From DATFVA01 sp963711455 (GTDB lineage: Bacteria > Bacteroidota > Ignavibacteria > Ignavibacteriales > Ignavibacteriaceae), in contig CAVQEH010000006.1 in assembly GCA_963711455.1 (NCBI GenBank), forward strand, positions 1,178,001 through 1,242,000: a stretch of DNA of 64,000 bases, given 5' to 3'. The first letter of the stretch is position 1, and each line of letters starts with the position of its first letter. The notes under the pieces are model-generated. The model was not told the DNA's origin and searched no databases. It saw only the letters and a list, made by a program, of their open reading frames with translations. The position numbers were made by a program, and so were the translations under genes. Below, one piece after another: positions 1-8,044 of the stretch.

Positions 1-378
1 ACAGAAAATTTGTTGATTGCACATTCAACTTCATCATATCCCTGTAAGAATGAAGAATTAAATTTAAAGATGATTTTAACTTTAAAAGAAAAATATCCTG
101 ATGTCCCGGTTGGGTATTCCGGTCATGAGGTAGGATTGTCGCCTTCGTGGGCTGCAGTCTCGCTCGGGGCAAGCTTTGTCGAAAGACACATTACTCTCGA
201 TCGTGCAATGTGGGGAACCGACCAGGCAGCGTCTGTTGAAATAGTTGGTTTGGAACGGCTGGTTGCTAACATCAGGGATATAGAAGCTGCACTTGGTGAT
301 GGCATAAAAAGGGTATACAAAAGTGAAATGAATAATCTGAAAAAATTACGCAGAGCAAAGACAAGCGTTCAAAGTTGA
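1..378 (+). CDS. NeuB-family N-acetylneuraminate (sialic acid) synthase-like, C-terminal part
   Basis: This reading frame is open at the left edge of the window, so only the last ~125 residues are visible. They fit the end of the NeuB TIM barrel, which condenses phosphoenolpyruvate with an N-acetyl amino sugar to make a nonulosonic acid. Visible family blocks are a HSTSSYP segment, the VPVGYSGHE loop, LGASFVERHITLDR, WGTDQAAS, and a closing IEAALGDGIK. The protein ends soon after the barrel, so the C-terminal antifreeze-like (SAF) domain of canonical NeuB is absent; short forms exist. An internal TTG at base 10 is unlikely to be the true start because coding similarity begins before it. The next gene follows after 15 bp. 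The exact sugar substrate cannot be told from this piece. Confidence 0.85.
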   Translation, partial: TENLLIAHSTSSYPCKNEELNLKMILTLKEKYPDVPVGYSGHEVGLSPSWAAVSLGASFVERHITLDRAMWGTDQAASVEIVGLERLVANIRDIEAALGDGIKRVYKSEMNNLKKLRRAKTSVQS

Positions 379-393
379 TTTTATTTATAAAGT

Positions 394-1266
394 ATGCAGA
401 TATTAGAATTCGTTTATAATTCGGTTGTAAATTATTTCGCAAACCTTTCCGCTGCTGAATCAGCCTCAATGATAATTATTGCCTCATCGGCTGTCCTGTT
501 TATTATACTCGAAAGAATCTTTCCATACAACAAGGGACAAAAAATTCTGCGCCAGGGTTTTTTTGATGATCTTGCACTTTATACAATTGCACAAAGTTAT
601 ATTCTTGGAATTTTAATTTTCGAATATATTATTCATTATATGGACACAACTTCCGGAATTTCCAGACTTCATTTGTTAGCTGATGTTCCAATCTGGATTC
701 AATTAGTATTTTTTACTATTACTCACGACCTTTACATTTACTGGATGCATCGCTGGCAGCATAAAAATAAATGGCTTTGGCGGATTCACGAAGCACATCA
801 TTCACCTGAAAAAGTAGACTGGCTTTCCGGATCAAGATCGCACGCTCTTGAAATCCTGATTAACCAGACAATTGAATTTACTCCAATTGTGCTTCTTGGA
901 GCTCCTGCCGCTGTGGTTGCTTACAAAGGTATAATCAGCGCATTATGGGGAATGTATATTCACTCTAATTTAAATGTACATACAGGCAGGCTTCAGCTAA
1001 TATTTAACGGTCCAGAAATGCATCGCTGGCATCACACAATGGGTAAAGGAAGAAACAGAAATTTTTCCACAAAGCTTGCTATTTGGGACTGGATTTTTGG
1101 AACAGCTTATTTCCCCGAGAATGAAAAAGCAGAAAAGTATGGATTGATGTCCCGATTCCCTTCCCACTACGTGAGTCAATTCTTTTATGCATTCAGATCT
1201 TTTAATAAACGTAAGAAGAAACCAGTTCAAGCTATTAATGAAACTTCCGGCCAGGAAGTAAATTAA
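394..1266 (+). CDS. Sterol desaturase / fatty acid hydroxylase family protein
   Basis: A 290-residue integral membrane di-iron oxygenase of the fatty acid hydroxylase superfamily. The histidine clusters that bind the two irons are visible: HDLYIYWMHRWQH (about residues 110-122), HEAHH (about 130-134) and HRWHH (about 211-215). Hydrophobic segments lie near residues 25-40, 65-85, 105-120 and 170-190. Such enzymes hydroxylate or desaturate lipids or carotenoids at the inner membrane using O2; the substrate is not evident here. It starts 15 bp after the NeuB-like gene on the same strand, so the two may be co-transcribed. The C-terminal tail is lysine-rich. Confidence 0.85.
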   Translation: MQILEFVYNSVVNYFANLSAAESASMIIIASSAVLFIILERIFPYNKGQKILRQGFFDDLALYTIAQSYILGILIFEYIIHYMDTTSGISRLHLLADVPIWIQLVFFTITHDLYIYWMHRWQHKNKWLWRIHEAHHSPEKVDWLSGSRSHALEILINQTIEFTPIVLLGAPAAVVAYKGIISALWGMYIHSNLNVHTGRLQLIFNGPEMHRWHHTMGKGRNRNFSTKLAIWDWIFGTAYFPENEKAEKYGLMSRFPSHYVSQFFYAFRSFNKRKKKPVQAINETSGQEVN

Positions 1267-1295
1267 TTTTATTTATTACCTTCCTCATTCTAACA

Positions 1296-1505
1296 TTACT
1301 TATCTTCAAGAACATACGAATTATATATTATATAATATTCCTGCTTCCACTCATTTTCTTTTTCAGCATTATATACGTCAGGTTTTTCGAAAGTAGAGAA
1401 AAGTACATGTCTTTTTAAAACTCTTTGTTTATTCCTTTCCGAATATCTCCTATTAAAAAAAGAAAATAAAGAATCAGATTTACCATTCATAATATCTTCA
1501 TACAT
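1296..1505 (-). CDS. Small hypothetical protein
   Basis: A 69-residue reading frame that I do not recognise. Support is modest: a GGAAGGTG ribosome-binding-like sequence sits 7 bp before the ATG, and the composition (many K, E, N, Y) is protein-like. It has no signal peptide, membrane segment or motif. It is convergent with the hydroxylase gene and lies beyond a terminator hairpin at 1574-1594. It may be a real small protein, a remnant, or chance. Confidence 0.3.
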   Translation of the reverse strand: MYEDIMNGKSDSLFSFFNRRYSERNKQRVLKRHVLFSTFEKPDVYNAEKENEWKQEYYIIYNSYVLEDK

Positions 1506-1883
1506 ATTTACACCTTCCGATTAAATTAACAACTGCTCATAATGATTTATAATAACTTAATCCATTTATAAAAGGACGCCCTGGCCGGGCGTCCCAGCGT
1601 GTAGAGAGAGAGAATGATCGAAGAGAGGAATAACTCATTTCAACTGAAATCGTTTTCATCTTATTAAAAAATAAAAGCCAAAATCTCAGAATTTGAGATC
1701 AAAAATAGATTATTTGAAATGTGTAAATTCATACAAGCTTTTTAGATTGTTTTTCTAACGAAAAAATAATGGGGCTAAGTTAAGCGAATGTTACCTGAGG
1801 GTTAAGTAATTATTAAGATTTGTGAAAGTAAACCTATATAAAAAGTACTATCATTAAAGAATGATAACTTGTAACGGAGGTAA
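1506..1883. other. Intergenic region with no gene seen
   Basis: This 378-bp stretch holds the hairpin at 1574-1594, a purine-rich GAGAGAGAGA tract at about 1603-1613, and a weak palindrome ATCTCA-GAATT-TGAGAT near 1682-1699. No convincing coding frame is seen. A short minus-strand RNA ending at the hairpin is possible but unproven. Confidence 0.4.
1570..1594 (-). terminator. GC-rich hairpin, probable terminator
   Basis: A perfect 8-bp stem (GGACGCCC / GGGCGTCC) with a 5-base loop lies at 1574-1594. On the minus strand it is followed by TTTTATAAA. It is by far the most GC-rich element nearby and could end the aminotransferase-CrcB-DUF190 transcript, about 290 bp past that operon's last stop, or a short RNA transcribed from about 1650. 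Confidence 0.55.
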
Positions 1884-2237
1884 TTACAGATTTTTATTTG
1901 TTACATATTTTATAATCTCCGCTTTTTCAATCGTAATCAGTCCCCCGCTGTTTGCTTCTTCAAAGATTTTATCAAGTGTAGGCAGGAAATTTTCAATCTT
2001 ATTTATTTCATCTACTATTTCTATAATTAAAGGAAGGTCTTCTGAAAGTCTAAGTATCTTCGTTGTATGAATTCTGCTGTTTCCACCAAAACCCATTATG
2101 CCTTTGAATACGGTCGCTCCTGCCATACCGGACTTTCTTGCTTCCAGCACAATTTTTTCATAAACAGGACTGCTTCCTATCTTATCACTTTCACCAACAA
2201 AAATTCTGAGAAGTTTTGCATCTCCATTAATGTGCAT
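1884..2237 (-). CDS. DUF190 family protein, CrcB partner
   Basis: A 117-residue soluble protein of the DUF190 family. Family blocks seen are LLRIFVGESDKIG near the N-terminus, the central ARKSGMAGATVFKGIMGFG segment, and a C-terminal strand-turn-helix ending GGLITIEKAEI. DUF190 proteins commonly accompany the fluoride exporter CrcB, and here the gene starts only 2 bp after the CrcB stop, with a GGAG site inside the CrcB end. The pair is therefore translationally coupled. A PII-like regulatory role in fluoride export has been suggested for this family; the biochemical role is not shown by the sequence. Confidence 0.85.
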   Translation of the reverse strand: MHINGDAKLLRIFVGESDKIGSSPVYEKIVLEARKSGMAGATVFKGIMGFGGNSRIHTTKILRLSEDLPLIIEIVDEINKIENFLPTLDKIFEEANSGGLITIEKAEIIKYVTNKNL

Positions 2238-2239
2238 TA

Positions 2240-2617
2240 TTAACTCCAGATTTTAGATATGAAATAAGCCAAAGTTACACCGGCAAGACAAAGGAATAGG
2301 TTCAATAAAATATTTAATAAACCGGGAATAAATTGTGAATCTTTAAGGAGATTTATTGTCTCAAGTGAAAAAGTTGAGAAGGTTGTAAATCCCCCGCAAA
2401 AACCAACGGCAAGAAATAAACGTAAACCGGGAGTAATTAATTCTTTGTCATCAAATACAAATATTAATATTCCCAGAATAAAACTCCCGATAATGTTAAC
2501 CGCGAGAGTTCCATAAGGAAAATTTGAAGGGAGAAAATCATAGGTAATATTGCTGACCCAATACCGGAAACCTCCTCCGAGAGCAGCACCGAGAGAAACG
2601 ATCAAATAGTTTATCAT
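2240..2617 (-). other. crcB: CrcB/Fluc fluoride channel module inside the fused ORF
   Basis: Taken alone from the internal ATG at 2617 this is a 125-residue protein, the normal CrcB length. Four hydrophobic helices are visible, with the family signatures GALGGGFRYW, the AVNIIGSFILG helix carrying the conserved Asn, and the GFCGGFTTFSTFSLE block that lines the fluoride pore. CrcB forms dual-topology dimers exporting fluoride across the inner membrane. No fluoride riboswitch was recognised upstream of the operon. Confidence 0.85.
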
Positions 2618-3919
2618 GTCTTTATTTCCGAGCCATTCACAAACCAAATCTATTGCCTCCAGTGTACTTCCGCAATAAGTTTCGAGGAACTCACCGTTAA
2701 CATCTTTTTCTGATTTCATTTGCTCTACAGCAGCGATTGCACTCGTACCATCAAAATCCACATAAGAAATTCTTAGGGTGAACTCATCAGGCGGTCGCCC
2801 GAAAGCGGAACCGGGAAGTGTAGCTACGCCGGTATCCTTTAATATTTTATCACACAAATCTGTGCTGGTGTTAATACCTTCTGCTAAGAATTTTTCTTTA
2901 AATTGAGAAAAATCAGGGAATAAATAAAATGCTCCTTCCGGTTGTGCAATAATTAAACCAGCATCTCTTAACTTTTTAATTATGTTGTTGCAAAGCTTTT
3001 CCAGTATCCATCTTGAATTCCACAAATACTTTTCAATATTTATTCCTCCCTGGAAAGCTCTTACAGCAGCATATTGAATAGGTGCACTTGTTGCAGTAAA
3101 AGTTTCACTTGCAACAGCAGCCATAGCATCCAGCAGCCACCTTAACGAAGTAGGAAAAGTAAAAGTACCTAAACGCCATCCTCCCGCACCACACCATTTG
3201 CTTAACCCACCGCTTATAATTGTTCCTTCAGGATAATACTTTGCAATCGAAGTATGTTTTCCCTTGAAATGTAATTCACCATAAATTTCATCTGAAAGTA
3301 AAATTATTTTGTGCTTCTCGGCTACTTTGGCAATTTCTTTTAATTCATCTTTTGTGTAAGAAACTCCGCTCGGGTTTGCCGGATAATTTAATATGGCAAT
3401 TCTTGGTCGCAAAGGATCATCTTTACAAAAGGCATTTAAATCTTCGGCTGTTAGTTTCCATCCATTCTCTCCATGGGTAGGAATCCATCGGACATGCCGT
3501 CCTATAATTTGCGCCTGGGGTGCGTATGAAACCCAGCTTGGAGTAGGAATTACAAGATCACCATAATAAACAAACTGGAGTAAAAACATAAGCTCTTTAG
3601 AACCCGGGCCGATAAGAACATCTTCCGCGGAATGACAGATATTTTGCTTCCTGCAATAATATTGAGCCACTGCTTCTCTTAACTGATATAAACCTTTTAC
3701 GTTTAAGTAATCTTTTTGAAAAGCATTTGCTTTCAAAGCATCCACTACAGCAAGAGGGACAGGAAATGGTGATTGCCCTAACCCCAGCTTATATATTCTT
3801 TTGCCGTTAGATTTAAGGTTTTCGCTTTTTTCATTTATAGCAAGAGTTGCTGATTGGGGGATACCGCGGACATTTAAATTTAAGTTTACTTCAGGAGAGT
3901 GATTTTTGTTGTTTCGCAT
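2240..3919 (-). CDS. Aminotransferase class I/II in frame with CrcB fluoride exporter (fused ORF)
   Basis: One uninterrupted 559-codon frame encodes two unrelated proteins. Residues 1 to about 434 form a fold-type I PLP aminotransferase: substrate loop GLGQSPFPVP, cofactor segments ILNYPANPSG and LLSDEIYGELHF, and the lysine motif SGGLSKWCGAGGWRLG. Residues 435-559 are a complete CrcB/Fluc protein. There is no stop between them. The junction reads CEWLGNKD then MINYLIVSLG, and the Met has a GGAA upstream, so CrcB could start independently. A TAA lies out of frame about 6 bp before that ATG, so a single missing base would recreate a normal two-gene boundary. The aminotransferase part has the usual length; its amino acid substrate is not assignable. 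DUF190 follows after 2 bp. Confidence 0.8.
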   Translation of the reverse strand: MRNNKNHSPEVNLNLNVRGIPQSATLAINEKSENLKSNGKRIYKLGLGQSPFPVPLAVVDALKANAFQKDYLNVKGLYQLREAVAQYYCRKQNICHSAEDVLIGPGSKELMFLLQFVYYGDLVIPTPSWVSYAPQAQIIGRHVRWIPTHGENGWKLTAEDLNAFCKDDPLRPRIAILNYPANPSGVSYTKDELKEIAKVAEKHKIILLSDEIYGELHFKGKHTSIAKYYPEGTIISGGLSKWCGAGGWRLGTFTFPTSLRWLLDAMAAVASETFTATSAPIQYAAVRAFQGGINIEKYLWNSRWILEKLCNNIIKKLRDAGLIIAQPEGAFYLFPDFSQFKEKFLAEGINTSTDLCDKILKDTGVATLPGSAFGRPPDEFTLRISYVDFDGTSAIAAVEQMKSEKDVNGEFLETYCGSTLEAIDLVCEWLGNKDMINYLIVSLGAALGGGFRYWVSNITYDFLPSNFPYGTLAVNIIGSFILGILIFVFDDKELITPGLRLFLAVGFCGGFTTFSTFSLETINLLKDSQFIPGLLNILLNLFLCLAGVTLAYFISKIWS

Positions 3920-4049
3920 CAGAACCGAATAATTTCTAATAATATCACTGCTAAACTTAATTCATTTGAAACAAAGATCAATTAATACAGATCATAATAT
4001 TGAAAATAATTTAAAAGGTAATTACTATTACATCATAAATGTTTAAATG

Positions 4050-4076
4050 AAAAAAGCCCCGAAAATATTCCGGAGC
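4050..4076 (-). terminator. Rho-independent terminator of the tRNA cluster
   Basis: On the minus strand a 9-bp stem with a 3-base loop (4056-4076, with G-U pairs) is followed by six T. It lies 5 bp after the 3' end of tRNA-Glu and ends the four-tRNA transcript. Confidence 0.85.
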
Positions 4077-4081
4077 TTTAG

Positions 4082-4153
4082 TGACCCCAAGGGGATTTGA
4101 ACCCCTGTTACCGCCGTGAAAGGGCGATGTCCTAACCACTAGACGATAGGGCC
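4082..4153 (-). tRNA. tRNA-Glu (TTC)
   Basis: A full cloverleaf can be folded: acceptor GGCCCTA with TGGGGTC, anticodon loop CTTTCAC carrying TTC, and T-loop GGTTCAAATC. No CCA is encoded. It is the last gene of the cluster Pro-Arg-His-Glu, followed directly by a terminator. Confidence 0.95.
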
Positions 4154-4206
4154 TTCTTCAAAATTTTGAACTATAAAATTTTCAATCAACAATAAAAAAT
4201 CCTCAG

Positions 4207-4281
4207 GGTGAGCGATGGGAGTTGAACCCACGACCCTCAGGGCCACAACCTGATGCTCTAACCAACTGAGCTACGCTCACC
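4207..4281 (-). tRNA. tRNA-His (GTG)
   Basis: Acceptor GTGAGCG pairs with CGCTCAC, the anticodon is GTG, and an extra G at position -1 (base 4281) can pair with C73 (base 4207), as is typical for tRNA-His. D-arm TAGCTCAGTTGG and T-arm GGGTTCAACTCCC are intact. Confidence 0.95.
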
Positions 4282-4298
4282 ATGTAAAGTCAAAAGTA

Positions 4299-4335
4299 AA
4301 AAGTTAAAATTTCTGGTTTTTGAATTTTAACTTTT
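4299..4335. repeat. 13-bp inverted repeat between tRNA-Arg and tRNA-His
   Basis: A perfect inverted repeat (AAAAGTTAAAATT and its complement) with an 11-base loop fills the spacer between two tRNAs. In the co-transcript it would form an AU-rich hairpin, possibly a processing signal. No run of T follows that would make it a clear terminator. Confidence 0.5.
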
Positions 4336-4337
4336 AG

Positions 4338-4410
<73 letters not shown>

Positions 4411-4474
4411 AGTTCAATTAAACTTGTCCGATGTTAATTGTCGGTAGCATTCCAAAAAATAAAGAACTAATATG

Positions 4475-4550
4475 TCGGGGCGGCAGGATTTGAACCTGCG
4501 ACCTCCTGCTCCCAAAGCAGGCGCGATGAACCGGGCTACGCTACGCCCCG
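4475..4550 (-). tRNA. tRNA-Pro (TGG)
   Basis: Acceptor CGGGGCG pairs with CGCCCCG, the anticodon loop TTTGGGA gives TGG, and the T-arm GCAGGTTCAAATCCTGC is intact. It is the first gene of the four-tRNA cluster; the promoter should lie at about 4555-4650. Confidence 0.95.
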
Positions 4551-4568
4551 AATTACCTATCAAATTTA

Positions 4569-4589
4569 ATCCCGATGTTTAATCGGGAT
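4569..4589. repeat. Short palindrome ATCCCGAT-N5-ATCGGGAT
   Basis: A perfect 8-bp stem with a 5-base loop just upstream of the tRNA cluster. It resembles the CGTCCCGA-N5-TCGGGACG hairpin inserted in the broken tRNA at 42.28 kb, so it may belong to a family of small dispersed palindromes. Confidence 0.4.
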
Positions 4590-4764
4590 GGTAAAGAACT
4601 AAATTTGTACAGTTTTCTTAAAAAAGAGTATTAAATATATTTCTTATCTTCTAAAAAAACAATGTACTTGCCGTATATTTTTTCTCAAATCGTTTATTTT
4701 TCATCTCATTTTTAAATAAGCACAATCTTAATTAAATTGTGAGAGCAATATCGGAATTTGTTTG

Positions 4765-5979
4765 ATGTCTTTCCCTTTTTTTGTTTCGAAAAAATTTATC
4801 TTTTCTAAAAAAAGTTCAAAATTTATATCATTTATATCTTCTATTTCTATTGTTGGAATTGCTCTTGGAGTAGCTACTCTGATTATTGCCTTAAGTATTT
4901 TAAGCGGATTTGCCAATACATTAACGAATAAAATTATAGACTTTGATTCTCACATAACTATTTCTTCATACAAATCGATAGTCCCTGATTACCATAAAAT
5001 GCTGCCCCGGATTAAAGAAATGATTGCTCCTTACGGTGAAGAAGTAAATCCTTTCATTTCAAAGCTTGCCATTATCAGTAGTAAAAAGTTTAAGGATGGA
5101 GTCGATATTAAAGGCATTACTCCCGGCAATAAAGCATTAAGGATCAGAAATAATATTGTTGCCGGTAATTTTGATCTTTCTGATTCCGGCTCAATCGTTA
5201 TTGGAAGAAAACTTGCTGATAAACTTTACGTCGGACTTGGAGATAGAGTAACAGTATTTGCTTTGAAGAATGATAAAATACCTGAACCGGGTAATCTGCC
5301 TAATATTGAACAATTTAAAGTAACAGGAATTTTTGAAAGCGGGATGGCCGAATATGATGACCTCTACGCTTATGTTAATTTGAAAGCTGCGCAAAATCTT
5401 TTTTCTCTCGGTGATAACGTTAATGGCTATGATATAAAATTGAATAATATCTCTAAAATTGACAGCTTAACAAAATATCTTTCCAAAAATTTGTATTATC
5501 CGCATAAAGTTGCATCAATTTATCAAACTCATAGAAATATTTTCACCTGGATTGATTTACAGAAAAAACCAATTCCTATTGTATTAGGTTTAATAATTAT
5601 TGTAGCAGTATTTAATATTATAGGAACTTTATTAATGATTGTACTCGAAAAAACACGCGATGTTGGATTATTAAAATCATTGGGATCGACTAACAGTCAA
5701 ATAATTAGTGTATTTATTTTCCAGGGAATTTTTCTTGCAATAATTGGAATTGTTCTGGGAAATTTTCTGGCACTTTTGCTTATGGGAATTCAACTTGAGT
5801 TTAATGTAATCTCCCTCCCCTCTTCTGTTTATTTTGTTTCAACAGTTCCCATTTTGCTTAAATGGTATACATTCGCCGGAGTATCAGTATTAACATTTAT
5901 CCTCTGTATTATAGCATCCGCAATTCCCAGTTATATTGCTTCAAAAATAAGACCTGTAAATAGTTTGAGATTCGGCTAA
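4765..5979 (+). CDS. LolC/LolE-type ABC transporter permease (first copy)
   Basis: A 404-residue FtsX/MacB-type permease. It has the LolC/E layout: a short cytoplasmic start, one membrane helix at about residues 18-45 (SISIVGIALGVATLII), a large periplasmic domain, and three C-terminal helices at about 270-295, 315-340 and 370-395, with the EKTRDVGLLKSLGS coupling loop. Such proteins extract lipoproteins from the inner membrane or work in related envelope export. The ATG at 4765 is preferred over the TTG immediately before it. Its stop overlaps the next start by one base (TAATG), indicating coupling with a second permease as in lolC/lolE. Confidence 0.85.
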   Translation: MSFPFFVSKKFIFSKKSSKFISFISSISIVGIALGVATLIIALSILSGFANTLTNKIIDFDSHITISSYKSIVPDYHKMLPRIKEMIAPYGEEVNPFISKLAIISSKKFKDGVDIKGITPGNKALRIRNNIVAGNFDLSDSGSIVIGRKLADKLYVGLGDRVTVFALKNDKIPEPGNLPNIEQFKVTGIFESGMAEYDDLYAYVNLKAAQNLFSLGDNVNGYDIKLNNISKIDSLTKYLSKNLYYPHKVASIYQTHRNIFTWIDLQKKPIPIVLGLIIIVAVFNIIGTLLMIVLEKTRDVGLLKSLGSTNSQIISVFIFQGIFLAIIGIVLGNFLALLLMGIQLEFNVISLPSSVYFVSTVPILLKWYTFAGVSVLTFILCIIASAIPSYIASKIRPVNSLRFG

Positions 5980-7208
5980 TGAACTTTGAAAATTTTATAG
6001 CGCGTAGATACCTTGTATCAAAACACAAAGTGAATTTTATTACTATAATTTCTATTCTTTCAATTTGTGGAATAACAATAGGAGTTGCAGCTCTCATTGT
6101 TGTACTTTCGGTATTTAATGGATTCGGAAGTCTTGTCACATCGTTTCTTATAAATTTTGATCCACATGTCAGGGTTGAAATTTTAAATCCAGATAATGAA
6201 TCTGCATCGTCAATTCTTGATTCTGTGTTAAATAAAAATCCTAACGTAAAAAAATATTCACCGTATGTAAGCGGTAAAATCCTTGTGTACCGTGATGGTT
6301 TATTCCAGGTGGTAAATTTAAAGGGAATTGATATCAGCGGTGAAAACATCTATGATATTGAAAAAAGCCTGCTATTCGGGAAATATTCTATTGGTCAAAA
6401 AGGAAGTACACCCGAAATGATCCTTGGACTGCATCTTGCCGATAAATTGCAATCTCTGATTGGTGATACAGTGACTATTATTTCTCCCGCAGGAATTGAG
6501 AAAGCTATTACACAATTTTCTGTCGTTAAAAGGCAACAGTTTATATTATCGGGAATATACAGCACGACAAATAATGTTTATGATGATTCATATATTTTTA
6601 CTTCCCTGAAGAATGCACAACAGGTTTTAGGATATAAAAATCACGTTCAGGGTTATGATATTATGCTAAAAAATATTGATGAATCATTTGATGTTAAAAC
6701 TGAGCTACAAAAGAAGTTACCTCAGGATCAATACAAGGTTGAAACCTGGTATGATTTCCATCGAGATCTTTATTCAGTAATGCAGATAGAAAGATGGACA
6801 GCATATATAATTCTTTGCCTTATAATTGCAGTTGCCTCCTTTAATATTCTTGGTTCTCTTTCAATGTCGGTGATTGAAAAGAAAAGAGATATCGGTATAC
6901 TTAATTCAATGGGAGCACAGCAAAAATCCATTTTAAAAATATTTATGTACGAAGGAATTCTTATAGGTATAATCGGTACAATTACTGGTTTAATGCTCGG
7001 TTATTTCATTTGCTTTCTGCAGTTAAAGTTTAACATTTATCCCCTAGACCCTACTCAATATAAGATTGATTCTTTACCATTACAATTAAAGTTAAGCGAT
7101 TTTTTTTATGTTAGTGGAGCATCTTTACTGCTTACCTCCCTTGCTTCACTTTTTCCGGCAAAAAGAGCCGCTAAAATAAATACTATTGAAGCCATCAAAT
7201 GGGAATAA
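5979..7208 (+). CDS. LolC/LolE-type ABC transporter permease (second copy)
   Basis: A 409-residue paralogue of the preceding gene with the same layout: helix at about 17-45 (IISILSICGITIGVAAL), a periplasmic domain, and C-terminal helices near 275-300, 320-345 and 375-395. The coupling loop EKKRDIGILNSMGA is well conserved. The start codon shares a base with the previous stop. Together the two permeases would form the heterodimer of a Lol-like complex driven by the ATPase encoded 78 bp downstream. Direct evidence that the substrate is a lipoprotein is lacking. Confidence 0.85.
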   Translation: MNFENFIARRYLVSKHKVNFITIISILSICGITIGVAALIVVLSVFNGFGSLVTSFLINFDPHVRVEILNPDNESASSILDSVLNKNPNVKKYSPYVSGKILVYRDGLFQVVNLKGIDISGENIYDIEKSLLFGKYSIGQKGSTPEMILGLHLADKLQSLIGDTVTIISPAGIEKAITQFSVVKRQQFILSGIYSTTNNVYDDSYIFTSLKNAQQVLGYKNHVQGYDIMLKNIDESFDVKTELQKKLPQDQYKVETWYDFHRDLYSVMQIERWTAYIILCLIIAVASFNILGSLSMSVIEKKRDIGILNSMGAQQKSILKIFMYEGILIGIIGTITGLMLGYFICFLQLKFNIYPLDPTQYKIDSLPLQLKLSDFFYVSGASLLLTSLASLFPAKRAAKINTIEAIKWE

Positions 7209-7286
7209 TAAAATTTAACTATAGGATATAACTTATTTATATATAACATTATAATGTGTTTATTAAAATAATAACATAGGTCTAAA

Positions 7287-7967
7287 TTGATTTTACGAAC
7301 TGAAAATATCGTAAAGAGTTATCAAAATACTAAAAAAGTCAAACTTGAAGTTTTGCGTTCAGTCAATATTGAAATTGAAGAAAATAAAATATCGGTGATT
7401 GTGGGAGCATCCGGAGCTGGAAAAAGTACCCTGCTCCATATAATGGGAGGGTTAGATCGACCCGACACAGGTAAGGTATTTTTTAATCAGCAAAATATCT
7501 TCGATCTTACTGATGACAAGCTCGCAAAATTTAGAAATAAAAACATCGGGTTTGTGTTTCAGTTTCATCACTTACTGCCTGAATTTACAGCGTTAGAAAA
7601 TGTTGCAATTCCCCAAATGATTATGGGAAAAACCTTAAGTTCTGCTTCAAAAAAAGCTCAGGAATTACTTGACGCTGTCGGAATGAAAGAACGTGTTACT
7701 CATAAACCTGCTGAATTATCCGGTGGAGAACAGCAGAGAGTTGCAGTTGCCCGGGCTTTAGCTAATGATCCCGATATAATTTTAGCTGATGAACCAACCG
7801 GTAACCTGGACTCTGAAAATAGTGAGGCTATACATAGAATATTAATCGATTTAAGAGATAAAATGGGTAAGACTTTTGTAATCGTAACACATAACCCCGG
7901 TCTTGTAAACCTTGCAGACAAAGTTCATGAAATAAAAGATGGGAAAATAGTCTCGAAAAATATATAG
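7287..7967 (+). CDS. LolD-like ABC transporter ATP-binding protein
   Basis: A 226-residue ABC ATPase. Walker A is GASGAGKST (about residues 40-48), the Q-loop is GFVFQFHHLLPEFTALEN, the signature is LSGGEQQRVAVARAL, Walker B is IILADEPTGNLDS and the switch histidine is VTHN. The FQFHHLLPEF stretch is typical of LolD. The start is a TTG at 7287: the in-frame codons upstream reach a TAA at 7272 without any ATG or GTG. A TAGG lies 6 bp before it. The 78-bp gap after the permeases leaves room for a separate promoter, but the gene order fits one lol-like operon. Confidence 0.88.
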   Translation: MILRTENIVKSYQNTKKVKLEVLRSVNIEIEENKISVIVGASGAGKSTLLHIMGGLDRPDTGKVFFNQQNIFDLTDDKLAKFRNKNIGFVFQFHHLLPEFTALENVAIPQMIMGKTLSSASKKAQELLDAVGMKERVTHKPAELSGGEQQRVAVARALANDPDIILADEPTGNLDSENSEAIHRILIDLRDKMGKTFVIVTHNPGLVNLADKVHEIKDGKIVSKNI

Positions 7968-8044
7968 TCCCTTTCTCCAAAACTGAGAATAATATTATAG
8001 ATTTCTTATTCCTAAAATCCAGATTAGTAAAATTCTATTCCAAT

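Noticed and set aside
2618..4050. Fluoride riboswitch upstream of the aminotransferase-CrcB operon
   Set aside because: I looked for the conserved riboswitch elements on the minus strand before the start and did not find them.
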